DNA of 64,000 nt, taken from Archegozetes longisetosus. Taxonomy: Eukaryota > Arthropoda > Arachnida > Sarcoptiformes > Trhypochthoniidae. Positions 52,201 to 64,000 of the stretch are shown in pieces. Both the position numbers and the translations under genes were made by a program. Every line of letters starts with the position of its first letter. The first letter of the stretch is position 1. Below the pieces are notes generated by a model. The model was given only the letters and a program-made list of their open reading frames with translations. It ran no database searches and was not told the DNA's origin. The DNA lies in the NCBI GenBank assembly GCA_018873245.2, contig JAEMBT020000008.1, forward strand, positions 310,001 through 374,000, given 5' to 3'.

Positions 52201-55200
52201 CTAAAGAGTTCATTTGAGTATTAATTATCCTCTATTCGGCATCGATTAAGGCAAAATTGAACTGGCGATTGGCTGTTTTAATATAAACTTGAACAAAATC
52301 AATTTAATAAAAGGCAGGTCAGGGAGAGTCGTTTTACTTATTTTTGCACTATGTTTAACTGAAAAACTCGATGAGAAATCCAGATCGAATAATAGTTTCG
52401 TATCTATGTCCAATTTTAGTTTATCCACGCTCTTAGATAGCCCTAAACTGGCACAACGTTAAACTACGAAACGACTGCAAGGATATTAACAATTGTATTA
52501 CCTCAAGCTTTTATCCTTTATATTAAATAACAAATCGGAGAGAAATCAACTAAAAGCCAAAAGTTAGTGAAACAAAAATGAAATAATTTGTCACAATAAA
52601 TGGTAGGGACATGAGTAACAAAGTTGCATTAAATGCAATTTTATCCTTGACAGATATTTTTGATCTGCACATGCATCTTAAAACATTAACAAAATGTTTT
52701 CTGTCACGATATGATATGATGTATAATACAATAAGAATTACTCACAGGTTCATAATAACTTATTATTGCTGCCAGATATCTAAACCAATTCTAACTCAGA
52801 TAAATAGTCCAACGTTTAAGTAGGTGTTTGTATAGATAATTAGAATAATGACCATATTATTACTATCTCATAGCAAAGTAGCTCTCAATCAATTTTTAGA
52901 CAAATGTGAAAAGTAAAATGGGCACAAATAAAACTAATACAAACCTATAATTTTTTTCTTGATTAATGGAAAGTATTTCAATAGAATACTATTTTCATAT
53001 ACCTTAAGAACCCGATTTTTCATTTAAATTAACTTATATTTTGTGGCAATCTTTTCAAACTCATTTACTGTTTATGTATTCTGTGATGAATGCCGTCCCG
53101 ATGGGTCAATAGATTAAAGTTTTTATTTAAAAACCTTTTTTAAGGGATTCATTTCGGATTATCAGATCGTTTGAGCATTTTAAGCTATCTAACTACTGTT
53201 CAATGATTCGAGTGAACTTTCAATTAGAAATATTTTTATTCTCAAGTATTTTAAAGTTACTATTAAACAGGTTGTGGTTAACCATTAAGCCACTTATGAT
53301 ATCATATTTAAAATGCAATTCAAATTTCTATTGTCAATAGCTTTCAATCAACACTAACCATAAGTGAACTTTGAAACATTGCACTTTTTATACAGCTATT
53401 TATACAATTGTGTTATTTTGTATACACAAATCATAACAATGAATATCTTCTTAAAAGCTTAACTTCATTCAACCTTTTCTCTGCAGGCATTTTAGTTATT
53501 ATAAAATCGTTGTGAAAAAGTCATTTTAAACCCTTTAATAATTAGTTTATACTTTTGAATACATTTACTGAACAATGCATTACTAAATACTACATAAATG
53601 TTTTATCATGTGGTAAGTCAGTTATATTTAAGCATAATTTTGTTGCAAATTCGTGAAGAAATTAGTGCAAACATATCATGCCGCAAAACAGGACACAAGA
53701 TATAATTTAAATAAAAAGTAATACATTTTAATGTGAATCTATTTGAATATCGGTCCAGTATTTACAATTTAATTAGACCAATATTTGTTTTAGCATCTCA
53801 TTTTAGGGTATTTTATAGACTCGTTTAACAGATAAAATCTTCAGTTCACTAAACAAGGTAAAGATTAAGTACACTTTCTCTAATGATGGTCTAATTATCT
53901 AGTAAAGCGTAGTCTATCTTTAGAATATTAGTGTCTCAAATTACCAAATATAATTTTTAATACTGAATAAAGTATATTTAACTAGTAGAGATAAGCATTT
54001 GTACGAATCAGGTTTTACGAATTTTCATAGCTTATCTATGTAAAGAAATGAGACAAAAAGTTTGAATCACTAATAAATTTTAGTGCATTGAAAGTTACGA
54101 AATTGCAGATAAGCTCTCAAATTAATGTTAAAACTTTTGTTATATCTTATTGTTTTATCTGTTATAACAAAACAATTTTGATAATGATCTTTAAAAGTAA
54201 AATTCTAAAACTTCTGTTTATTCGGTCAAACGGCCAGGTACTCTAAATTATTGATAATTAAGATCTATAATGACTGGACGGGAATTTTCCGTTCAACTTC
54301 GAACCACTATCCTAATAGCTTAAAGTTTTTTTACTTTTCTATCTAGCAATCACTTATAGCACAATTAGGTCTTAAGTTTTGATTAGCTATTCAGAAAGTG
54401 AAACATAATATTTTTCGAGACCCAGTCTGCAAAATATATAAGCCACAAGAAATAAGATGTGAACATGAACTGAAAGCTCGCGTTCAGTGCAGTTTCATTG
54501 CTGTGAATTTTAAGCCAACGACATAAGTGAGAGCTAAAACGGAAGTTTTTCTTTTTATTATTCCCTAATTTCTAAGTTTAATAACTAACTTGTACTGAAA
54601 AATGACTCAAGTCACTTATTCGCGTTCAGTGTCCAATTGAGAACCTCTAGTTATCAGCACAAAAAAATCATCAGCTATTTATACTTTATTAAGATTTTTA
54701 ACTACTTTTTAAATTCTGCAAACATATATCATAAGAATTGAGTCAACTTTTAGAAGAATTTAGAGTCTGAGGTGCATCATAAATTGAAAATCGATAGATT
54801 GAAAATTATTATAAGTGCAGAGATAAGGGATCTGCTAATTAATATTTTATTCAAAAGCTTAATGATAAGAATGAATTAACGATTTTTTCAATCATAAGGT
54901 ATACGATTTACGATGAATAGGCTGAGAGAAACGCGACTTACGTCTGTCACTTCAATTTATATTTGAATTCATAATTTAAATCGCGTTTTAGCCATGTATT
55001 CGCTTTGGTAATTCTAATGATTGCATCTTTTCTCACATGTTTATCGTTAAATCAGTAAACTTATTCTTCTACTGTCGACTTAGATTTGCTTTGCTTCGTG
55101 CGAAAATACAGCCTAAGTGTAACAAAGGAATAATTAGGTTAAATCTGAATCTATTCTAAAGCTCTCATTTCCTTTTTATTCAGTTCTCTCGAAAAGAGGT

Positions 55201-58200
55201 AGCATTTCATTCATCAATCATTGAGTTTACGAGTAATCAGATCAGAAACGATAATAGATTTCGCATATTTCTTCTCTTTCGACCAATTACTTAAAGTGTG
55301 ATAATTTCAATATTAAAGCTTCAAAGTTATTGCGGCATTTTTCACAAGTTTTTCTCTTTCAATAATAAAAAGCTTTATTAGGAGATTGCTATTTACAAAA
55401 TATATGACGTGTGGTAAAGTTTATTGCAATCAAAGCAATAATATTTACTCAAAGAGTCAATAATAGAACCACTTTGTGAAAAAACAAAAATGTTTTATTC
55501 TTTCTATTCTTAGACATTGACACTTCGAGACAATATTGAGTGAAATGTAATTTGTGTTAAGGCAAATCAGATCATTCAAAACACAATTCTGGGAAATTAG
55601 ATTTTTTCAAAACAATTAATTGAAAATTGGTTTTGGACTGGATCGAATCTATTCAATTATAGTTATTGTTGCTTAAGATCAATACAATTGATTAGCAAAT
55701 ATTAGTTATCAGAGCTTTAGCACTTATTACTCGATTGCACGCATTATTTCCGAATCAAAATAAGGGCTGGTTATCAGAGTGTCGTAATAAACAACTCTCA
55801 ATTAATTTCGGAAAAGACGATTAAAAGTTTGGCTTTGCTTTGACACTTCTTTAAAATTGATAAATCTGAAAGATAATTGAAAACAGTTTCAATGAGCACT
55901 ATAGGACCGATGCCTAGCATAGTAATTATGGTTGCTTGTGCAATTTTACTAAGTATAAAACCGACACTTAGAATAATTGCTAACTAGTGTGAACCTATTT
56001 GATTAAAACGCTTCAGAGCCCATCCTTCAGAAGCGGAAAAGATTAGTCTCTCACGTGAACTTGACGTATGGGTAAATCAAAAAATAATTACACAACTCAA
56101 AGATCGTTAAACAATTAGAATTCAATAAATATTTTACAACGAATAAAGCGTAAAGATTTTATTTGACATTGAATTTAACTCTTTTCCGTATCTGTTCAAT
56201 GAAAGAATCAGGATATAAAACTTGTGCGAAAATTCTATTTAGATTTTTGTTACACCAAAAAAATTGGATAACATCAATGCAGTGACATAGTAAACATTTT
56301 TATAGTGAATCCTCATTAAAGTAAAGGCATTAGTCTGGTCTCGACATACATCCTATCTAGCTAATGTCAAAGTAACTTCATAGTGAATGTGACATTTAGT
56401 CTCAAGTGATCCACTGTATCGAGGTACTACTGTAGTTATGTCCATATACTATCATTTTTCATTGAATATTTTGAGTAATGTATTCAGAGCTCGTGACTAT
56501 GTCCAGAATCCAAATTAAAAGAGTTGCTTCAATGGAATGAAGTTTTCACATAACTAACAAAAAATTAGAATTGCAAAGCAATTGTTTCAATAGCATTTAT
56601 TTTGATCTATCCATACAAGCATTTTTATTACTGCTATAGCTGCAACTAAAACTAGTTAAATCTCTTCGGGGTATACAAAAGCCATAAAATCTTATTATTA
56701 ACATCAGAGTATTTACCTTAAAATATGAGTAAATTTTTGAAACTTGATATGTTTGAGTTAATCATATTTACATTACTAAAACTTTTGGCAAAGTTTGTAG
56801 TGTTTAGATTCAATATAGTCATAATAAAAAACTATTTCTAAACTGTTCGTAACCATATTTTCATTTTTCATAAGTAATGAATTTCAGATTTGATGTGTTT
56901 ACTTAAATAATAATGAGTTTGCACTCGTTTTCTATAAATCAACGAATGGAGCAAACGTCAGATCACAACTTATGAATTCGTGAAAAATACTCGCGCAAAC
57001 ACCACTTAAACTATGAAATAGCTCTGAAAATAACTACTCGTGTGTCTTATTTGGTCTTTCAAAGTCAATTTATATCTTGATAATTTATTTTCCACCTACA
57101 ACTTCATTTAAATTCATTTTATAAGTGAGAAAATTATTATTGAACGAGTGAACTAATTTCACGCTGCAATTAACCTATAATTTTTTCAAATTATAAATTC
57201 TATAAAAAATGATAAATCTATTTTATTTGTGTGTTAGTGTTCGTTGTAAACAATTCGAATTCGATTAATTTTATCATTCAATATATATTTTATGTTTGGC
57301 ATTGAAATCGAAAAAGTGTAACTTTCCTCAAACGTATTTTATCGATTAGTTCAAATCGATTGCAACACATTTTTCATTTAAAGAATTTGTTCTGTTTTAT
57401 TTGAAAATTCAATTTGATTACAGATAATCTTAATATTCCAATAAATTTCAATTTAATTATGAGCTGAAAGTTTCAAATGAAAAATTTGTTTAGATATGAT
57501 CTGCAAAATCTAAAACAGTAATAAAAGTTAGCACCATTTATCTGTTCAAAAGTTGAGGCTTTTGTTAGCCTTACCTTTAGTGTTGCACATGGAGCACATT
57601 TTTGCTTGTTGCTGGTCACAATTATACACGTGTCAGATCTATTGAGTAACCAAATCTATTGTAAGTCTCTGCGCGTTTGTTAGAAGTCCAAATTAGAAGT
57701 CCAAACGAATACTCAGGCAACAATACAGGAAAGAAAGAAGAATTAAAACCAATCTTTGAGTTTCTATTTTAGTAAACCATGCAATACAAGCATCTAATTT
57801 AATTCTTCCTTTATAAGTCTGTTTGTTGCATTTGGTCGAATATCCTTTTCTTTTGAGAACCGCTTCCTCAAAAATAACTTTTTTATTAGAGGAGAAACAT
57901 TATTAAAATAAGAATCGAAAGGCCGAAATCGTGATTTAAAAATCAAATATTATACTGAATTCGATGCGTTTATTGATCTGTCTACACATCGGATCTATTG
58001 GTTGAAGGCAAGCATCTATTAGTATTTTACAATATTAACGAACTCAATTTACGTAATTAGCAATTCATAATCTCTCAACTCCACTAAAATGTTGAAAGAT
58101 GTCCAAACAAAAACATAATTTAGGTTATAATTAAAACTTAGAATTTAAATGCTAAAAGGTCAACAACGCCAGCAGAATCTTTTGTGTTAGTACATAAAAA

Positions 58201-61200
58201 TGCATTGGAATGCGTCAAAATTCAATATTTTATGAATCATTTTGAAGTCTCAATTTGAATGCCTGTAAAATGTACAGTAGTTTAAACACACGACTTTATT
58301 TTAGTTGCTTTTGTGGGTATCTTAAATTAGATCCTAAACTAAAGTTGAAATTACAATCAAACTGTAGGAGTTACTCAAATTTAATCTTACTGTATATCAA
58401 ATAAATTGTGTGGCAGATTAGAGTATTTAAATGAATGAAAGTTGCATTAATATCATATTACCAAATGCTAGAGAACAATTTTTTCTTTACAGAGCCCTAC
58501 CTATTAGGCAACTGTTATTTCAATCATAGCCCGGGAGAAATATTCTCCTTAACTAATTGGCAAAAAACTATCAATCTTGATATTTCAAATCAATTTTGGC
58601 ATAGAATATGACTCGTTTTCAAAGTTGTTATAAGTCTGTTTGATGACAAAATTTCTATTTGAATGTTAACTTCATTTATGTACAGAAAGACGTTTTACTG
58701 ATACACTGTGGGTTGAAAAACAAAAATTGAGTCCTATTAATCGATCTAATAATCAGGATAATTAATGAATGTTCTTTTTTGAATAAAGGGATTAACTTTG
58801 ACAAAGCTTTCTTAATTGAAACCTGACCCAAAAATGGTGCGCAACTAACAATCAATTCTCAAAACAAACTTATCGTTACTATTGAATGTTGAGGGAAAAG
58901 CACTCATGTTTTAAGATTTAAGATTTATTAAGGTCTTAAAATTAGAATAAGTGTAAATAAACCAATTAATACAAAATTGAATCATCAATATGAGAATTAT
59001 GGCTCAACATTGTATTGATACTTTGGCAAATTGGATACGATTCAAGCGTAACTTATTTTGAAAGCAAAGTTTTGCGTCTTAAACGGATAGATTATGCGGC
59101 ATTTCATATTTTTATTCTCGCAATCAGTAATAATCAGTTGAACATGAACTGAAAAGATGTTCAACTCTACTAAACTCACAATGATCTCAATTTTGTTGAA
59201 GTGGACTTTCACTTAAATCTACTGCTCAAATAAATTAACGGTTAGAAAAACCTGAATTAGAAAAAACTTGTTTCCCTTAAATTAGTTTAATGTATTATTG
59301 CGAAAATAAATAAAATATTAGCTGAGTTATTTATGATTTTCAGTTTTTAATTGTGTTGAATATAGTTTTTCTTAAATCAAATCAAATGAAACTTATCGTT
59401 TAATTAGTGCAAAAGCAACTCAAATAATGATTAATTGACAAATTTATGCGATTTCAGAAATATTAGAGCAAGATTGGAGGTTTATTACTGCCGGTCAGAT
59501 TAAGAAACGCAAAAAATTTATATTATGTTATAACCTTTTTTGTGCTAAATTCGCTACTAAATGCCTTCTTCTAGACCTCAAGTAAAACTCCAGCTTAAAA
59601 GCTCTTTATTTGAAGCTATAGTTCAAAAAGTTATAGAAAAGTGAAATATTAATTCATGATTGAATATGACAAATTCAATGAAAAACAGAGACAATTGGAT
59701 CAAGTTATTTAATCAGGATATATCAGCAAAAAGAATAAAGTATATTATTATCAGTTATTGATTGCAAAACTTGTCAATAAGGCTTTCATTGACTCCTGAA
59801 TGAAAAATAAGTGTCAACAAAAACAAATCAAAGAAAGTGTTGAGCAAAAACAAATTATAGGAATAAATGTTGTTTGAAAAATGAATTGAAAGTAGTAGCC
59901 GCCAGAAAATTATCTACATAATTATATTTGATTATTGCTTTCGATGGTTAAACTTTTTTCACCTGATGCATCGATTTTTCATTATCTTCTCAAAGGCTTC
60001 ATCTGTTAGACTAGTTTTATAATACAGGATTGCTAAATTGATTACTATTAGATTCTATCGGAATCTTTTTATCAATTTGTCAATTTAGTGCATTCAATAA
60101 TATAAAGTTTACTTTGACTTCAGTATCGAAATTGGGACATTTATCAAAAAATTGATTAAGCTGTTCGGTATAAATGAGATAATATTGAGCGTTTGGGTTC
60201 AGAAGGATTAAATCTAAGGAAAGGACATCAGGAAAATATAGATTAGAGCTAGTTTGAACAAACTTTTACTCAATCAAAATTATCAAAATTATCAAACATA
60301 GCAAGAAAAGATCCTATTTCTGCAAAATTAATTATACCTCAGTAGAATGATTAAAATCGAATTGAGACAAAGTTGAGTACGCATAAAGTTGAAAAATTGT
60401 TCTAAATATGTTATTTAATGGTTTGCTGGGTCTTAATTGGTGTAATTATGCAAATTAACCTTTCCATGTAATCCATTTATTAAATTCAAAATATAAATAC
60501 CTGTACTTACATAAGCTATATCTAACTTGTTTCAGTTGTGCAAAAAAGCTGAAAAAATGTTGTACCAAAGCTAACTAAAAAGTGTTATTAAAACACTTTG
60601 ACTCCTTTCATATTTTCTAATAGTCTGGTACGCGATTGAAGAGAACATGTTTTGCTCTTCTGTCAGTTGTGAGTTCATCAATACAAACACACTGAAAGGC
60701 TTTGTTTCCTTAAAAATAATAACAAAATATTTGCCAACAACATATCCTCGAGACTTTTAGAGGTCTAAAGAGGCCCTAAAGATCAGTAATTGTTTAAACA
60801 AGGCTTCAATGAAGTTGCAACTTTGTTCTGATGGCATTAGTTAAAGCCATTGCTATTTAAAAATAATAAAAATATTAAAATAAAAATTTATAGTCAAGGA
60901 GTGTTCGAGCATTTCGGATATCGACGCCCTGTTTATTTAGTACAAAATGATTTTCAAAGAAGATGAGCGGTCGTTAGTGGGCTTCAAATTGAAAAAAGAG
61001 TAAATAAGATCAGAGATCAACCTATTTAAGAATTAAATGGCAACTCATTTTCAAATAACGCTCAAAATAAAACTTTCCTCCAGGATATGGAAATATAGTT
61101 CCTCGTTAAAATAACTCAAAACAATACTTTTTGCATTATTTAACTATTTATTAGTCCAAATCAATTATACTTATTATCAATTGGAAGTACATCTCATGAA

Positions 61201-64000
61201 TTAATGAAATTTTATCGAACTTATTATAATTAATATTCGATAGACTTAATCTTAAAATTCAGTACAGATGTAATTAAATCATTTGTTCTTCCAATTGAAA
61301 GATTTGACACAATGAAAACCTGATTCCTGAGTAACAATCGCTGGCATACTTGATATTCTGTAACTAATTTAAACGAAGTATGAACATCTGTTCTTTCGCA
61401 AAACCTAAAAATAAAGCATCATTTAATTGAATTGCTGACTAGAACTTTGGGCATTTCTCGTACAAAACTCACTTAAAACCAAATTGTAATATCATTTAAA
61501 ATTGAAATTTGAGAAGCTGCAAGTTTAATAACTCGGTTATTCTTTACAGATACAGTTATTTCAATTAGTTTAGAAGTTCAAATTTTTCAAACAAGACTTG
61601 AGATGATGAGTGAACTAGAGTCAAATAGATTAATAAGTTTAGTTTAAAAAATAGTTCTTCTTTACTTTAAGGTAAATACGATAAACAGATGAAATCGATC
61701 ATTTTTGTGTAACATTCAAGAGGAAAAAGGTTAATAATTTGATATACAGTTGCGTCGCAAATGTTTGTCCTCTCAATGTATATCGCGATAATCTATCATA
61801 CATTAATATTTTATTTAATTGTATTATTGATTTGACACCGAAAGCATTTATGGCAACTGAATACAGACTCAACTCTAAAGAAGTTGTGTCTATTTAAGGA
61901 AGTTAATTCAAATACATTTAATTAATTAGAATATAATTTTTAAACGATAACAGAGTCTTTGACAAAATCTAATAGATGAAAAATTAGTAGCAATTATAAC
62001 TAATGATTTATAGTTAATTGAATTTGCATTTAAATTATGTTTTCATAATGTTATGCTTTGAGCGAAGCTCAAAATCTCTTCATTTTTGAGCCCTCAATCA
62101 ATTATTATTAGGAGATTTCGAGACTATCGTGGCCGCAATACATGTTTTGACACATAATCTCTATAAAAAAGAACTGCAACTCATGCAAATGACCGTCAAA
62201 TACATTTGTATGAATTGATACTTCCTAACCCCAGAGAAAACGTGTCATATATTTTAAACATAGTAATCAAATAATCTTCAATTCAATTGGAGATCAATCG
62301 TTTAAAGTTACAGTGAATTTAGATTGTCATTTGATCAATGTTTAGGCCTTTTAGATTAGGCATATCATACATTAAATAAAGATATATCCCTAAAACAAAT
62401 TGTCAATGAAAAATGTTGTTTTGTTGCAGTTAGAGTTTAGAATGCTATATGTATTTTAACTCCAGTTCTAATATTCATTTTTAAAAAATGACGCAAACAA
62501 GAAATGAAAATAGGGTTTGTTACGGTTGGATAACTGATCCGATTCAATTTTGTATAAAATATAGTAATGTCTCTTAAGTAAGTCTAGTCGCTTAGCAAAT
62601 AACTAATTAACATTTTATCACTTAAATCTCAGACATCATTAGACTTCCCAAAATCTTAACATATCTTTTGCAGTCATCCGTACATTGATATGAAAAAGTA
62701 TTTACGTTATGACTATACTAATGATGTGATTCATGTTATGGTTCAAACTTCATTAATTCATTCAATCGAAAAAGTATTGGAGTATTAGCTGTTTTAATAT
62801 CAAACGTTACTATAACAAACTAAACTTTTATCCTTCACTTTACATTTGTTCATTTAAGTTCTCTTTAATTGATCAAATTTATTGGTTCAAAGGTGTTGTG
62901 TTTAAAGTAGAGGAGATCATATGAGAGTCGAGATTCTCGAATGTGCAAATTACCGTATAAAAGTCAAATTCATTTTTTCAAAGTTTAGTCTTTAACTTTC
63001 AAATTTAAGTGCGAAACAAAATACATCTGAAAATATTTTAAAATGTCAACTTTTGAAGCTTATTTTCTTAGTTAGAAAATTCGTTCCTTCGAAAAGCTTA
63101 AATTACGAAAATTCAGTTTCATTTAGTTTCAGTTGAATTTGTCTTTAGATTTGTCTGAACTACCAGTAAACAAAGACATAATTTAGTATTGTGCTTAGCT
63201 TTATATCATTTTAAATAATAAAAACTGAATGAAGAAAATGATCATTCTAGTATTTTGAGTACAGGCCTGTTAAAACTTCGAGAGTCGAGCTTTAGAGTCT
63301 CGGCCGAGTGTTCAGACCCAAACTCTCGAGTAGCGACTGACGTAAATTGCACTACTAGCTTAAAGGCAATAAACATTAGTTTGTCAACGACTTTCATTAA
63401 ATGATTGTTTATGAATGCCATTTTCATATGAGTAATATTCAATATAAACTTTTATTACATCAATATTTGGAGCTTTAAGATAAGGAACTCAACGAGACTG
63501 CTTATATAGAGCACGTTTTTCAAGAATTTTTTTAATTGAATTTTGTTCGTTTTTCTCTTAAAGCTGACAATATTTTTGATAAGACTTAAAGCATTCTGCA
63601 AAAAGAGTTATTTCTCACCTTCAGTGAAAAAATAACGCATTTATTATAATTTTAAATGGTTTTAGGGAATATCAAAACGCCGAGTTCTGTCAAATTGTTC
63701 GATGGCTAAAACCTAGATCAAGTTTAACAATATTCAAGATAAAAAGAGAGATATTCAGTAACTAAACGCATGCACTGCTCTCCCCTTGAACTCATTTAGT
63801 GACTCAAAAATTTACATTAACTTAAAATATGCATCAAATTTCAAAGTTTTTTCTATGCTATAGGTTGTTAAAAGCAAAAGTTTTTAACTTATTCAATTAA
63901 GACGATATAAATTAGATTCATTAAAGCATACTCTTAAGGCTTTCTAAAATAAAAACTAATAAATCTCGAGAAAATGTTACTCAATAACAATACTACTATC
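49205..64000. other. Gene-poor AT-rich region, nothing recognised
   Basis: Almost 15 kb in which no reading frame beyond chance length appears on either strand. I recognise no domain fragments, tRNA, rRNA or long repeat. The first kilobase should include the promoter of CPAP1 gene B. The patch at about 49,600-49,840 is richer in G and C than its surroundings and has an unremarkable 77-codon frame on the minus strand; it may be promoter or 5' untranslated sequence. The remainder could be intergenic DNA or one long intron of a gene continuing past the window. Very short exons could be missed by eye. Confidence 0.55.

Noticed and set aside
63242-63442. 66-codon frame near the window end
   Set aside because: Chance-length frame without domain or signal peptide.

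Overview
The window is AT-rich nuclear DNA from an arthropod, most likely a chelicerate and probably a mite. The evidence is spliced genes with GT-AG introns (many 50-400 bp, some several kb), a Rebers-Riddiford cuticle protein of the short Gly/His/Tyr-rich type seen in chelicerates, two CPAP1-type chitin-binding (CBM14) cuticle proteins, a spineless-type aryl hydrocarbon receptor, and a short interstitial run of the arthropod telomere repeat (CCTAA/TTAGG). The mite assignment is inference. The arthropod assignment is well supported. There is no sign of bacterial sequence and no CRISPR.

Layout. 1-12.5 kb: plus-strand PAS-domain gene of the AhR/spineless family. Its bHLH exon lies upstream of the window, and it carries a tRNA-Phe inside one intron. 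15.3-18.3 kb: a convergent pair, CHMP2B (plus) and spermine synthase (minus). 18.3-23.3 kb: gene-free DNA with a 150-bp-period degenerate repeat and a dead Tc1-like transposase. 23.3-24.8 kb: a four-exon DIRAS-type Ras GTPase (minus). 25.9-26.6 kb: a 706-bp non-autonomous DNA transposon with perfect 10-bp target duplications, tandem-repeat inverted termini and a piece of a MULE-like transposase C-terminus. 27.8-30.7 kb: a small secreted orphan protein and a PIF1 helicase gene (both minus); PIF1 is interrupted by a one-base shift in the Walker A codons. 32.8-34.8 kb: an RR cuticle protein gene, then a possible small secreted-peptide gene (both plus). 35.1-49.2 kb: two minus-strand CPAP1 genes with signal peptides. 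They share a phase-1 first intron inside the signal peptide, which suggests old tandem duplication. 49.2-64 kb: no gene recognised; intergenic sequence or a large intron.

The genes do not form one pathway. The visible theme is cuticle: three chitin-associated extracellular proteins lie within 17 kb. The rest are housekeeping or regulatory genes (ESCRT-III, polyamine synthesis, small GTPase, helicase, xenobiotic/appendage transcription factor). I found no wholly new system. The most unusual items are the tandem-TIR transposon, the PIF1 lesion, the telomere-like run in a cuticle-gene intron, and the candidate RLRF peptide gene. Exon boundaries were read by eye from GT-AG sites, phase and family similarity; no RNA evidence was available.
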